From Desulfobacteraceae bacterium (GTDB lineage: Bacteria > Desulfobacterota > Desulfobacteria > Desulfobacterales > JACKCP01), in NCBI GenBank assembly GCA_020633955.1, contig JACKCP010000005.1, forward strand, positions 1 through 64,000: 64,000 nt of DNA. The letters are read 5' to 3'. Every line of letters begins with the position of its first letter. The stretch's first letter is position 1. The position numbers and the translations under genes are program-made. Of this stretch, positions 24,586 to 34,400 are shown piece after piece. The notes below the pieces were generated by a model. It did not search any database. It was not told where the DNA came from and was given only the letters and a program-made list of their open reading frames with translations.

Positions 24586-25367
24586 AGTTCTCTGTGAGTA
24601 AGATTTACAGTGGACTTTAATATATTTTTTGCAAGATTGCCGAACTGAGGGGTTATGTCAGACACATAGAAATCCCTTCTGCCGCTTGTTCCTGTTAAAA
24701 TATCTCCATTTTCATGTGATCCGATAAAATTAACTACACTTTGTGCAATAGCAGTTGAAGAATCGATTATTTTAACTCGTTTACCTGCCTTGGCAGCAAT
24801 TAGATCCTTTAGAATTGGATAGTGTGTGCAGCCAAGAATAAGAGTGTCAATTTGCCTTGTTTTTAAAGGGATAAGGTATTTTTTCAGAATTCTTTTTGTT
24901 TCCGGGGTATCAAGAAATCCTTCTTCAATTAGCGGAACAAGAAGTGGAGATGCATTTGAAAGAACTTTTATTTCAGGATCAAGAAAGTTTATGTTTTTTT
25001 CATAAATTCCGCTTGAAATTGTTGCTCTTGTTCCAATTATTCCAATTTTTTTGTTTAGCGTTGTTTTTACTGCAAGCTCTACAGCCGGTGTTATAACTTC
25101 AAAAACTGGAATATCGTATCTCTGTCTTAAAAGATCGGTTGCAGCACTTGAAGCAGTATTGCATGCAATGATAATTATCTTGGCACCTTTTTTTATTAAA
25201 AAGTCACCGTTTTCTACTGAATAGCTTCTTATTGTATCTGCACTTTTTGAGCCGTAAGGGGTTCTGGCTGTGTCTCCAAAGTAGAGAATATCTGCATGTG
25301 GGAGTCTGTCCGTAATGGCTTTTACTGTGGTAAGTCCGCCAATCCCTGAATCAAAAATTCCAATCAT
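24582..25367 (-). CDS. murI: Glutamate racemase
   Basis: A 261-residue cofactor-independent racemase making D-glutamate for peptidoglycan. The two catalytic cysteines are present: Cys69 in ACNTAS and Cys180 in LGCTHY. Asp6 in FDSGIGG and the DTARTPYG loop are conserved. It is the last gene of the minus-strand group dnaX-ybaB-recR-ykgJ-murI, 11 nt downstream of the YkgJ gene. Its TGA coincides with the end of an R2 repeat. Confidence 0.97.
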   Translation of the reverse strand: MIGIFDSGIGGLTTVKAITDRLPHADILYFGDTARTPYGSKSADTIRSYSVENGDFLIKKGAKIIIIACNTASSAATDLLRQRYDIPVFEVITPAVELAVKTTLNKKIGIIGTRATISSGIYEKNINFLDPEIKVLSNASPLLVPLIEEGFLDTPETKRILKKYLIPLKTRQIDTLILGCTHYPILKDLIAAKAGKRVKIIDSSTAIAQSVVNFIGSHENGDILTGTSGRRDFYVSDITPQFGNLAKNILKSTVNLTHREL

Positions 25368-25378
25368 TAAAAACCTTT

Positions 25379-25822
25379 TTAGTTTGCTGTTTTTTCAAGT
25401 TCAGCCAATTCAGCATGGCTTCTTGTTGTTTTCAGATACTCAAGGGTAAATTTTTTTAAGTCTGATATACAGGTCTGTTTCTTTATGCCGGGGCATACTT
25501 CTGCCATCTGATCCCAGTTTTCAGGAACTTTTATAACAGCTGGTATAAACGGCCACTCTCTGCACATCCTTGGTTTTACAGGATGAATTGAGCAGTTTTT
25601 TTTAAAAAATATGCATTTGCCGTCATTGCCGCATGCTATCATATATCTTCCTGACGATGAACGGCACAGATAGTCTTTTTTTAGCTGATCTTGAGTTATA
25701 TTGAGAAAGTCTGCAATTTCTTTTATCTTTTTTTCGTCAACATAAGTACCACCCTGGCCTGAACAGCAGTCCCCGCATTGTGAACATTCAAAAAAATTTG
25801 ACATTTTATTATTTGAAATCAT
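25379..25822 (-). CDS. YkgJ-family cysteine-cluster protein
   Basis: A 147-residue protein of the YkgJ family (UPF0153, zinc/iron-chelating domain). Cysteines are spaced as in the family: CSQCGDCC near the N-terminus, CGNDGKCIFF, CSIHPVKPRMCREWPF, and a C-terminal CPG. Metal binding is probable; the function of the family is not established. It overlaps the end of recR by 14 nt; an internal ATG at 25804 would remove the overlap, but GGAAAA upstream favours 25822. It lies between recR and murI in an apparent operon. Confidence 0.85.
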   Translation of the reverse strand: MISNNKMSNFFECSQCGDCCSGQGGTYVDEKKIKEIADFLNITQDQLKKDYLCRSSSGRYMIACGNDGKCIFFKKNCSIHPVKPRMCREWPFIPAVIKVPENWDQMAEVCPGIKKQTCISDLKKFTLEYLKTTRSHAELAELEKTAN

Positions 25823-26417
25823 AACGCTTTTCCATTGCCCTTTTTAGAGTAACCTGATCAAAATATTTTAGATCTCCTCCCATTGGTATGCCTGAGGCTA
25901 TCCTTGATATTTTGATGTTATTAAATATTTTTTTTATATTGTCTGCAATAAAACAGGCTGTTGCTTCTCCTTCAACACTTGTTCCGGTTGCAATTATCAC
26001 TTCTATTATATGCTCATCCCGAATTCTTTTAAAAAGCTCTTTTAGTCTTATTTCATCTGGCCCGATTCCATCCATTGGTGAAAGAGCGCCCTGAAGAATA
26101 TGGTATAATCCGTTATATGAAGCACTTTTTTCAATGGAAGCCATATCAGCAGGTCTTTCAACGACACAGACCGTTTTTTTGTCCCTTTTTTCACTGGAGC
26201 ATATCCTGCAAGTATCCTGATCTGTCAGTGCAAAGCACTTTTTGCACATTTTAGTATTTTTTTTTATTCCTGCTATTGCTCCTGCAAGTTTCAATGCTTC
26301 GGTTTCAGGGGTTTTTAGCAGATGCAGCACAAGCCGTTCTGCAGTCTTTTCTCCTATTCCGGGAAGCTTTCTGAACTCTTCTATAAGCTTTGCAACAGAT
26401 TCCGGGTATCCGTACAT
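25809..26417 (-). CDS. recR: Recombination mediator RecR
   Basis: A 202-residue recombination mediator that works with RecF/RecO to load RecA on gapped DNA. The helix-hairpin-helix LPGIGEKTAERL lies at 18-29. A zinc finger follows with Cys58, Cys61, Cys70 and Cys73. The Toprim domain starts at VCVVERPADMASIE (about 84). Length is typical. The gene order dnaX-ybaB-recR is one of the most conserved in bacteria and supports all three calls. Confidence 0.98.
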   Translation of the reverse strand: MYGYPESVAKLIEEFRKLPGIGEKTAERLVLHLLKTPETEALKLAGAIAGIKKNTKMCKKCFALTDQDTCRICSSEKRDKKTVCVVERPADMASIEKSASYNGLYHILQGALSPMDGIGPDEIRLKELFKRIRDEHIIEVIIATGTSVEGEATACFIADNIKKIFNNIKISRIASGIPMGGDLKYFDQVTLKRAMEKRYDFK

Positions 26418-26468
26418 TAACTCTCCAAAAAAGACAGGTAGTTTTAATCCTGACAGTTCAGCAGCTAT

Positions 26469-26792
26469 TTACATAAGACCTGGTATGTTCATTCCGCCTG
26501 TGATCTGTCCCATTGCCTTTGAAACCATTTCCTGGGACTTGTTAAGACCCTCATTTACAGCTGCTATGACAAGATCTTCAAGCATTTCAATGTCTTCAGG
26601 GTCAACTGCATCTTTTTCAATTTTAAGTGAAATTATGTTTTGTTTCCCATTTACAACAACCTTGACCATCCCTCCGCCAGAACTTGCCTCAACGGTTTTC
26701 TGTGCAACCTCTTCCTGCATTTTTACCATTTTTGCCTGAAGTTTCTGAGCCTGCTTCATCATCTGGTTCATATTGCCGCCCATACCTTTCAT
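26469..26792 (-). CDS. YbaB/EbfC nucleoid-associated protein
   Basis: A 107-residue DNA-binding protein of the YbaB/EbfC family, forming dimers that bend or coat DNA. The glycine- and methionine-rich start (MKGMGGNMNQMMKQAQ), the helix QKLQAKMVKMQEE and the strand GGGMVKVVVNGKQ are the family pattern. The start overlaps the dnaX stop by 4 nt; recR follows after 51 nt. Confidence 0.96.
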   Translation of the reverse strand: MKGMGGNMNQMMKQAQKLQAKMVKMQEEVAQKTVEASSGGGMVKVVVNGKQNIISLKIEKDAVDPEDIEMLEDLVIAAVNEGLNKSQEMVSKAMGQITGGMNIPGLM

Positions 26793-28492
26793 AGACTATC
26801 CTCCATAGAAATATTTTTTGGTTTATCAGAAATTTTTTCACCGATAATCTTTCCATTGAGTTTATCCTGTATAGCTTTGACAAGAATATCGGTTTTGGCA
26901 AATGTCAGAATTTTTTCATTTTCAAGTGTTTCTTTATTTGCCTGTTCATTTTCCAAATAATCTTCAGTTATTTTTAAATCTATATTTTTGCCAAAAATTT
27001 GTGAAGATATTTTTTCAGCAACAGCCTTTTCTTTTTTTATTCTTCCAATATGATAATTGGTACCTTTTGCCTTTATTTCAAGTACATTGTTTTTTAATGA
27101 AATAAAATCTGTATTTTTTTCAAAAAGTGTGCCGCATGAGGGGTTTTCCTTTTTAAGCCTTTGTATGCAATGCAGCCATTTTTCTTTATCTGAAAAACCG
27201 TCTTCAAATGAAATATCAGAGTCATTGGCTGGTTTTTGGCTGACTTCCCTGTTTTCTGCTTCAGTCTTTAAAAGTAGCGGGGTATCTTCTGCAGGCTGGG
27301 GTTTATTTACTGTTTTTTTTTCTAAGTAACCAATTTTATCTGGAAAACCGTCTTTTCTGATTTTTTCCAGGTCTGAAATTATTGTTTCAATATTTTTGGT
27401 TGATGGTATTTCACAGAGTTTAAGAAATATTATCTCAAGAAGTATTCTTATATTTTCAGTCTGTCTTATTCTTTGTTCCTCTTTTAAAAGAAGATCCAGC
27501 AATCTTGTGAAATAGGGAATTTCAAAGCCAGTACTGGTAGCTGAAAGTTCATCTTTTTGGTTTTGGGGAAGATCACTAAGTTGTGCTGTTTTGGAGCTGA
27601 TATTTAGTAAAATTATATGCCTTAGGTATTCAGTCAGTTTTATGTAAAAGATTTTAAGATCATTCCCTGAAAAATAAAGGTCATTAACTATTGAAATAAG
27701 TTTTTCCCTGTTACGCTCAAATATTGAGTGCAGTGCAGATTTGATTATTGAAAAAGAAGTTGTCCCAAGAATCATTTTTATCTGTTCTGAGGTGATTTTA
27801 TTATCTTCAGAGGATGAAATCATCTGGTCAAGAAGACTCATGGAGTCTCTTACAGAGCCTTCACCGGCAGAAGCTATTTCTGTTAATATTTCTTCTGATG
27901 CAGAAATATTTTCAAGTTCGCAGATTTTTGAAAGATGTATTATAAGGCTGTTTAAAGGGACCCTTTTAAGATCATGTCTCTGACATCTTGACATTATTGT
28001 TACAGGAACTTTATGAGGCTCTGTTGTTGCAAAAAGAAACATTATATGTGATGGAGGTTCCTCAAGAGACTTAAGTAAAGCATTAAAGGCTGCAGTTGAA
28101 AGCATATGAACTTCATCAATTATATATATCTTGTATTTTGAGTGAGAAGGTTTGTACTGCAGATTATCTCTTATTTCTCTTATCTGTTCAACGCTGTTAT
28201 TAGAGGCACCGTCTATTTCAATAATATCTGAGGTTCTTCCCTTGCTTATTTCAATGCAGGAAATGCATTTTCCGCATGGAGATGTTAGAGGGCCGTCTTC
28301 GCAATTCATGCATTTGGCAAGAATTCTTGCTATTGTTGTTTTTCCTGTTCCTCTCGGTCCCGTAAAAATATGTGCATGTGCAACTCTTCCAAGATTTATT
28401 GCATTTTTAAGCGTAGTTGTAACATGATCCTGATGAACAACAGAATCAAAATCAAGAGGGCGGTATTTGCGGGCAAGAACAAGGTATGCCAT
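26789..28492 (-). CDS. dnaX: DNA polymerase III subunit gamma/tau
   Basis: A 567-residue clamp-loader ATPase. Walker A is GPRGTGKT at 45-52. The zinc-binding module has Cys64, Cys73, Cys76 and Cys79. Walker B is IIDEVHML (about 124-131), and the SRC arginine finger sits in TIMSRCQRHD. The C-terminal 200 residues are divergent, as usual for tau. No slippery A-run with frameshift signal was obvious at the gamma position, so a separate gamma form is not claimed. First gene of the minus-strand operon. Confidence 0.97.
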   Translation of the reverse strand: MAYLVLARKYRPLDFDSVVHQDHVTTTLKNAINLGRVAHAHIFTGPRGTGKTTIARILAKCMNCEDGPLTSPCGKCISCIEISKGRTSDIIEIDGASNNSVEQIREIRDNLQYKPSHSKYKIYIIDEVHMLSTAAFNALLKSLEEPPSHIMFLFATTEPHKVPVTIMSRCQRHDLKRVPLNSLIIHLSKICELENISASEEILTEIASAGEGSVRDSMSLLDQMISSSEDNKITSEQIKMILGTTSFSIIKSALHSIFERNREKLISIVNDLYFSGNDLKIFYIKLTEYLRHIILLNISSKTAQLSDLPQNQKDELSATSTGFEIPYFTRLLDLLLKEEQRIRQTENIRILLEIIFLKLCEIPSTKNIETIISDLEKIRKDGFPDKIGYLEKKTVNKPQPAEDTPLLLKTEAENREVSQKPANDSDISFEDGFSDKEKWLHCIQRLKKENPSCGTLFEKNTDFISLKNNVLEIKAKGTNYHIGRIKKEKAVAEKISSQIFGKNIDLKITEDYLENEQANKETLENEKILTFAKTDILVKAIQDKLNGKIIGEKISDKPKNISMEDSL

Positions 28493-28513
28493 AATATAAT
28501 CTTAATCTCATAA

Positions 28514-28541
28514 CAAAAAAAGCTGATTTTGTAATCAGCTT
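28514..28541 (-). terminator. Intrinsic terminator after tRNA-Ser
   Basis: AAGCTGAT (28520-28527) pairs with ATCAGCTT (28534-28541); on the minus strand the stem is followed by a run of seven T. It lies just past the tRNA-Ser 3' end and upstream of dnaX. Confidence 0.85.
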
Positions 28542-28559
28542 AAGGATTTATATTAAAAA

Positions 28560-28650
28560 TGGCGGAGAGAGAGGGATTCGAACCCTCGGTACCCGGTAGG
28601 GTACACACGCTTTCCAGGCGTGCACCTTCAGCCAGCTCGGCCATCTCTCC
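28560..28650 (-). tRNA. tRNA-Ser (anticodon GGA)
   Basis: Class II tRNA with a long variable arm (TGTGTACCCTACCGGGTAC region). The acceptor GGAGAGA pairs with TCTCTCC, the discriminator is G, and CCA is encoded. The anticodon loop CTGGAAA gives GGA (Ser, UCC/UCU). The T loop is GGTTCGAATCC. Followed by its own terminator. Confidence 0.97.
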
Positions 28651-29067
28651 ACATACAATACAGAAAACTTCTATAAACGTGACAGCTTCAAATGTCAAAT
28701 GAAATCTCAATTTATCCTGTTTTCAGCACAGTTCATATGTGGATAAAAGGCTGGAATGCCGCGTTAATTAAATACGTTAGAGTTTTGGTGTGAAAGTGTC
28801 TGTTTTTCTGATTTTTTGGTTGTTCATCGGGATTTATTATGAGTGGTATGATTTAAAAGGACTTAAAATCTATAATTAAAGGAAGTGATTGGTAATAAAA
28901 TGCCATCAAAATATTTATTTTAGTGTGATAACCAGGATGTGTTTATTGTCTACCGGTTGAGTGAAGGTTTTATATATATTTATAAACATAATATTTATAA
29001 AATTTTTTTACAGATTGAAAAAAACATTGAATTATTGTTTTAACTGGTTTATGGATTCTTAGTTGGT

Positions 29068-29206
29068 TAGCTGAACGGAAACAGTTTTTTTCAGATTTAT
29101 TAGTAAGATTTGAAATTTAAGCCACAGAATGCTTTATGCATCCTAAAGGTTGAATTTTTAATCATTTGTTAATGAATAAAAACCTCCGGTTTCCAGTTGT
29201 CACTAT
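29068..29206 (+). repeat. R2 element upstream of the pilus operon
   Basis: The left end TAGCTGAACGGAAACAG then TTTTTTTCAG, an interior AAATTTAAGCCACAGAATGC, and the right end AAAACCTCCGGTTTCCAG then TTGTCACTA form the R2 pattern with inverted termini. It ends 43 nt before the first pilin start. The rest of the gap (28651-29067) is AT-rich and shows nothing I recognise. Confidence 0.6.
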
Positions 29207-29248
29207 TTAATTAAAATTTTGCTAAATCAAATATGTTATGGAAAAAAT

Positions 29249-29764
29249 ATGAGTTGTATTTGTGAATCCAGGTTTGTCACTAAAGGTTTTTCATTGATTG
29301 AGCTCATGGTTGCTCTTGCAATTTTTTCAATTTTAGCTGGTATTGCAGTTCCTTCCTTTCTTTATTTCATTTCATGGCACAGGGCAGAAGTAGCTGTAAA
29401 TGAGTTTGCTTCTGGACTTGAAAAAGCAAGATACCTTGCAGTAAGAAAAGGTGTGTTGATTAAACTGTCTGTTGACGTTGACGGAGATGAAGTTCTTGAC
29501 TCAGGATTTTGTATTTATATTGATAAGGATAAAAATAATAAAGTTTCCGAAAATGATGAAATACTGCACATCCAAACTTTTAAGGGGGTTAAGATAGACA
29601 AGGATAAAACCACAATAGACGGTGCATCATATCCTCTTAATTTCAGTAAATCGGGATTTGTCAAAGGAGGCAGCCTCTGGATTGCATTTCCTTCAGGAAA
29701 ATTCAAGAAAATTACCCTTCTCCCGCCACTTGGTGAAATAAAAATCACAACTGAAACCGGCTAG
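29249..29764 (+). CDS. GspH/FimT-type minor pseudopilin
   Basis: A 171-residue prepilin. A short leader ends at Gly-Phe in TKGFSLIELMVALAIFS: class III cleavage before Phe with Glu at +5, then a hydrophobic alpha-helix. The C-terminal domain has the beta-rich GspH/FimT layout (VDVDGDEVLDSGFCIY, FPSGKFKKITL). It would form part of the pilus-tip initiation complex. I chose ATG 29249, which leaves a normal leader and has GGAAAAA upstream; TTG 29219 would add ten atypical residues. First gene of the minor-pilin operon. Confidence 0.88.
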   Translation: MSCICESRFVTKGFSLIELMVALAIFSILAGIAVPSFLYFISWHRAEVAVNEFASGLEKARYLAVRKGVLIKLSVDVDGDEVLDSGFCIYIDKDKNNKVSENDEILHIQTFKGVKIDKDKTTIDGASYPLNFSKSGFVKGGSLWIAFPSGKFKKITLLPPLGEIKITTETG

Positions 29765-29773
29765 GATTTTAAA

Positions 29774-30439
29774 ATGAATAAAAAAGGATTTACACTGATA
29801 GAGCTGTTAATTGCTATTGCTGTCTTTTCAATAGTTTCTGCTGTTGTTTACTCTGCTTTTAAAAATGAAATTCAGGCATATGTTAATCAGAAAAAATTTT
29901 CTTCTGCTGTTCGCCAGCTTAGAGCTGTGTCATATTTTTTATCTATGGACTTTAAAACTGTTGGTTTTGATCCTGTTGATTCTTCTGAAGTAAAAATTGA
30001 AGTTGCGAAGAAAGACTACTTCTCTTTTGTAAAAATAAATGAAGACCCCACAACCACCGATGATTTAAAAAGAATTGCTTATTATAAATACGAAGACCAA
30101 ATACTCAGGCTCACACAAAATCTTAGCTCAGGCTCTATTCAAGTGATGCCAAAGGATGTTGACGGGGTGATACAATCTCCTTTGGATCTCCACCAGAAGT
30201 CGGAGAAGCTGGCTAAAGGAATATCAAAATTTGAAGTCAGATACCTTAAAGAGGCAGGATTGCCCGGGGAAAACTCCATTGTAATTAACCAGGGAAGTCT
30301 TGATTCAGGGAGCAAAAATTCTTTGTCAGATATAAGGTGTCTTGAAATACTTCTTGAATGCGAAATTCATTACTGGGGCAAAGGTACAAAAACAGAAAAA
30401 TTGAAATTTCTGGTTCATGGCAGAAACTTAGGGATTTAA
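29774..30439 (+). CDS. pilW: PilW-type minor pseudopilin
   Basis: A 221-residue prepilin with leader MNKKG and cleavage before FTLIELLIAIAVFS (Glu at +5). The C-terminal domain resembles PilW/GspJ proteins. It starts 10 nt after the previous pilin and is followed by pilV. Minor pilins of this set prime type IV pilus assembly and carry PilY1. Assignment to PilW rests on gene order and length; GspJ is the alternative name. Confidence 0.82.
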   Translation: MNKKGFTLIELLIAIAVFSIVSAVVYSAFKNEIQAYVNQKKFSSAVRQLRAVSYFLSMDFKTVGFDPVDSSEVKIEVAKKDYFSFVKINEDPTTTDDLKRIAYYKYEDQILRLTQNLSSGSIQVMPKDVDGVIQSPLDLHQKSEKLAKGISKFEVRYLKEAGLPGENSIVINQGSLDSGSKNSLSDIRCLEILLECEIHYWGKGTKTEKLKFLVHGRNLGI

Positions 30440-30450
30440 AGGACGGGATC

Positions 30451-30816
30451 ATGAATGAAAAAGGGTTTACGCTTATTGAGGTTATGATGGCATTGGTAAT
30501 GTTTTCTATGGGGATTTCTGCAGTTTTGACTCTACAAGTGAGTGCTGTGAAGACCAATTTGAGTTCCTATTATCTTCAAGGTGCCAGTAATGCCTTAAAT
30601 AACAGCATCGAAAGAATCATTGATAATGAATATGATAAAGTTACATCAGATGAAAGCGGAATTGCTGATTTTTCAAATCCAGTTTTTTTGACAAGCTGGA
30701 AAGTGACTGAAGATTTTCCAGAAGAAAATATTAAGAAAATTGATATTGCAGTTAAATGGACAAAGGGCTCAAAAGATCATCATATTGATTATACCTTTTA
30801 CAAAAAGAAATTTTAA
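30451..30816 (+). CDS. pilV: PilV-type minor pseudopilin
   Basis: A 121-residue prepilin with leader MNEKG and FTLIEVMMALVMFSMG, a PilV/GspI-like N-terminus. ATG 30451 follows the pilW stop by 11 nt with GGACGGG upstream; a longer in-frame reading to 30358 overlaps pilW and would bury the leader, so it is rejected. The C-terminal domain is short. Confidence 0.83.
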   Translation: MNEKGFTLIEVMMALVMFSMGISAVLTLQVSAVKTNLSSYYLQGASNALNNSIERIIDNEYDKVTSDESGIADFSNPVFLTSWKVTEDFPEENIKKIDIAVKWTKGSKDHHIDYTFYKKKF

Positions 30817-30825
30817 AAATTTAAA

Positions 30826-30884
30826 GTAACTATTCACCTTGGTAAAAACATGTAAATCCGTTCCACTTTAAGCTGAACAGTTAT
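30826..30884 (+). repeat. R1 element, 59-bp internal-deletion derivative
   Basis: Both R1 termini are present, GTAACTATTCAC at 30826 and CTGAACAGTTAT ending 30884 (its inverse), with only 35 bp between. No 8-bp duplication is visible. It sits between pilV and the PilX-like gene within the operon. Confidence 0.6.
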
Positions 30885-30903
30885 GGTTGAAAAAGGAATT
30901 AGG

Positions 30904-31473
30904 ATGATAGTTTTAAAAAATGAAAATGGAGCCGCAATGTTTATTGTGGTTATGATGCTTATTTTGCTTAGTATTATAGGCTTTGCAGCAATAAATGATT
31001 CTTTTTTTAATCTGGATATGAGTTCAAACTTAAGAAAATCCTCACAGGATTCCTATATTTGTGAAAGCCTGGCAATTCAGGGAGCTCAAATAATTGATTC
31101 AGTCAATGGAGATATTTTAAGAGATTATGAAATTGAATGGCTTTATGACTCTGAAACAATAAAAACACTTCTTGGCTGGCGTAAAACAAGAAAGGCAAAA
31201 TTTTTTTCTGATGAAGATATTGATAAGGTTTTTTCCCCTCCAGATGGAGTAACAATCAACTATAAGATTATTTCTGATGCTAATTCTAAAAACAGGGGAA
31301 GAATTATTGCATTTTATAACGGTCTTTCAGATTCCGGATCTCAGGATATGGGTTCAAGCGACAGTATCCATGAATATACAATATTTGCAAGATACGAAAC
31401 TTTCAGGGAAATAGAGAAAGTTAATCTTGAATCTGTAAATACTGTAGAAATCGGTTATAGAAGAAAATTTTAA
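30904..31473 (+). CDS. pilX: PilX-like pilus assembly protein
   Basis: A 189-residue protein with an N-terminal membrane helix in the PilX_N pattern: NENGAAMFIVVMMLILLSIIGFAA, followed by NDSFFNLDMSSN. Such proteins have a type III-like N-terminus without a classical leader peptide and join the minor-pilin tip complex. ATG 30904 has AAAGGAA in good position. The in-frame ATG at 30883 lies within the R1 terminal repeat and is less likely. It is followed by pilY1 after 16 nt. Confidence 0.78.
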   Translation: MIVLKNENGAAMFIVVMMLILLSIIGFAAINDSFFNLDMSSNLRKSSQDSYICESLAIQGAQIIDSVNGDILRDYEIEWLYDSETIKTLLGWRKTRKAKFFSDEDIDKVFSPPDGVTINYKIISDANSKNRGRIIAFYNGLSDSGSQDMGSSDSIHEYTIFARYETFREIEKVNLESVNTVEIGYRRKF

Positions 31474-31489
31474 AAAAGGAGATTTTTTC

Positions 31490-34400
31490 TTGAAAAAGAA
31501 ACTTGTAATTATAGAGGTCGTATTTTTAAAAATCTTTTTGTGTATAAATTCCTTTGCCGTTGAAATCTCAGATGTGCCATTAATTTCCTCCATGACAAAA
31601 CCTCCTGCACATATAATGTTTATTGTAGATAACTCAGGCAGTATGAACTGGGAAACAATGATGGAAGGGGAAAATGAAGGTCTTTTTAAAACAGATCTTG
31701 GGGTGTTGAGTTATGGTTATATTTTTGGCTGGGGAGGACTTCTTGACTACCCAAAAATTACAGGACTTGCAAAAAGATATATAAAACCAAGATGTGCGGC
31801 CTTTAACAGGATTTATTACAATCCAAAATCTGAATATTTGCCCTGGCCTGGAACTGGATTTTATGCTCACCATGATGCAGACATGAGATACCCTAAAATC
31901 ATTCAGTTCAATGATAACGAAGGAACTTTTGCAGATATTTTTGACGGTGCTGAAGAAATTGACCTTTTTGAGCGATATCTTACAATTACAAACGGAAAGT
32001 TCAATATTACATCTGATGACTCAGATGCTGGTGTTGTTTTTTCAAACAACGAAGACTGGGAAGATAAAGATTATTTTGCAGCTTATAAATCCACACTCCA
32101 TGTAACTTCTAAACCAGGTGCTTATATTGAAATCCCCCTGGATCTTCCTTCGGACGGAACATATTCTCTTACAGCATACTGGCCCCTTCTTTTTGGTGAT
32201 CAGCCATCTGGAAAGGCTGAATTTGAAATTCAGCTTTATGAAAGCAGGCAAAAAATAAAGGATCCTATTTTTAAAGATCAGAATGGTAATGGAGGCGGAG
32301 AGCTTGGACTTGATGCCGGCATTGGCGATAAAAACGGGAATCTTGGCGAGTTTACAATTAGTTCTGATGAACTTAATCCAAACGGGCCGGATATAATGGT
32401 TGTTATAAAACATCCTGGTAATTCAGATGGCGAGCCATATTTTATAAAGGCAGACAGGATAGAGGCTGTTTATCAGTATGGTGCAACAACCGAGTTTGCA
32501 GGTCTTGATGATTTTGTGGTGAGAATCAACAATGCCCATTATTTTACCTGGGACGATATAAATGAAAACAATAATTTTGATGATGGAGAAACTATATATC
32601 TTGTAAATTTTATTCTTGAGAATGGGGAAAGTAATTCTGGTGAAGAATTTGAATATAAAAATCCTGATGACGATGAAACATTTACAGCAAAAGTAAGAAG
32701 AGAATATTTCAGGGTTGAAGAACAGGAGGGAATTTTAAAAAAGGACTTTTATCTTGATGAGGAAGGCATTATCGGCAGCGGAGAACTTGTACCTGTTTCT
32801 GATCTTCCACATCATGCAAAAAGATTTAAAAGTTCATCTGATGACGGAAGCCCTGTATATATGACTGCAAAGGAAGATCTTTTAAACTTTGCCAACTGGT
32901 TTGAGTTCTACAGGACAAGGCTTCTTTCTGCAAAATCAGCAATGGCAAGAACCATAAGCGATATTTCAAATGTTGTTGTTGGACTTTATACAATAAATCA
33001 TTCTGTAAGGGAACCTGGGCTTGGTGTTAAAACCTATATGCCTTCAACCTGTATTGTGGATGATGATGACATGGATGAAGGTGCTTATTCAGAAGAAGGT
33101 GGAGGTATTAACAAATGGGACGATTCCTATGCAGCTGTCAGTTATAATAAAAGTTCAAGAAGAACAAACAGAAAAATCAACTATTCAGATTACAGGGCTA
33201 AGTGGAAGATAAAAGATATTGAAGAATCAGGGACATATAAGGTCTATGTAAGATGGACAAGGTATACTGGTCCATTTGGCAATATTGTGGACAGGGACCC
33301 AAATGCAAAATATTATGTGTATAAGGTTTCAGGAGACAATAAAACCCTTGTAAAATCAATGGAGGTAAATCAGAACGGAGGTACAAAAAATGACTGGGAT
33401 GAGGAAATGCTCCCTGATTTCTGGAACAGAATCTGTGATGTTACCATTGGTGAAGGAGATAAAATTCATGTTGAACTTCAAAGGGGGACAAATTCATGGT
33501 TGGAATATACGAGTGCAGATGCTGTAAAGGCTGTAAATGAAGATTCCACAGATGATGTAGACAATACCAATGAACTTCTGGATCTTATTTATAAGATAGA
33601 AGCAAAGGATGATACACCTTTGCGGTCAGCACTAAAAGCAGTTGGCCAGTATTTTAATACAGGTGAAACACCTCCGTCAGAGTCAGAGCTTGGGGATATA
33701 TCACCGTTCAAGCAGAATGGAGGTGAGTGCCTTCAGGCTTTTGCAATCCTTATGACTGACGGTTACTGGAATGATAGAGATTTTTCAATAGGAAATTATG
33801 ATAATGATGGCGTTTCAGACACACTTGCAGATGTAGCCGCAAAATATTATCAGGATCTTGATCCGGAGGTGGAAGGTCTTGTTTCTTCAAGCTTGTGCGA
33901 TAGCAATACAGAACAGCATCTTGTAACATATTCTGTTGCTTTTGGAGCCTCAGGCAATATAAATCATTCAAGCTTTGACCAGTGCAATCTTGCAGATAAG
34001 ACATCTGGCGGACCTGACTGGCCTGATGGTCCAACAAGCAGCTGGACCAAAGAAAAAATAGACGATCTTTTCCACGCATCTGTAAACAGCCACGGAGCTT
34101 TTCATAATGCATCCGATCCACAAAAACTGTTTGATGCACTTACAGCCATAATGAAAGATATTGAAATAAGATACAATACAGGTTCTGCTGTGTCAGTGAA
34201 TTCATATAAAGTGAAATCTGATTTAAGGGTATATCAGTCCTTTTATAATACTCAGGGGTGGACTGGCTGGCTAAAGTCGATGAAGCTTGGTAAAGATAAT
34301 AGTTCAGCCGTTGTAATAGTTGATGAAAATGGAGATAATGAGGCGGATACAGCCTGGAACACCAATAATTTTCTTACACCAGGAAACTTTTTGCCGGCAG

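Noticed and set aside
28651..29067. Possible CRISPR, riboswitch or small gene upstream of the pilins
   Set aside because: No regularly spaced repeats, no conserved riboswitch core and no convincing coding frame were seen; it is plain AT-rich DNA followed by an R2 element.
30358..30450. N-terminal extension of pilV into pilW
   Set aside because: It would place 31 residues before the prepilin leader MNEKG and destroy the class III leader.
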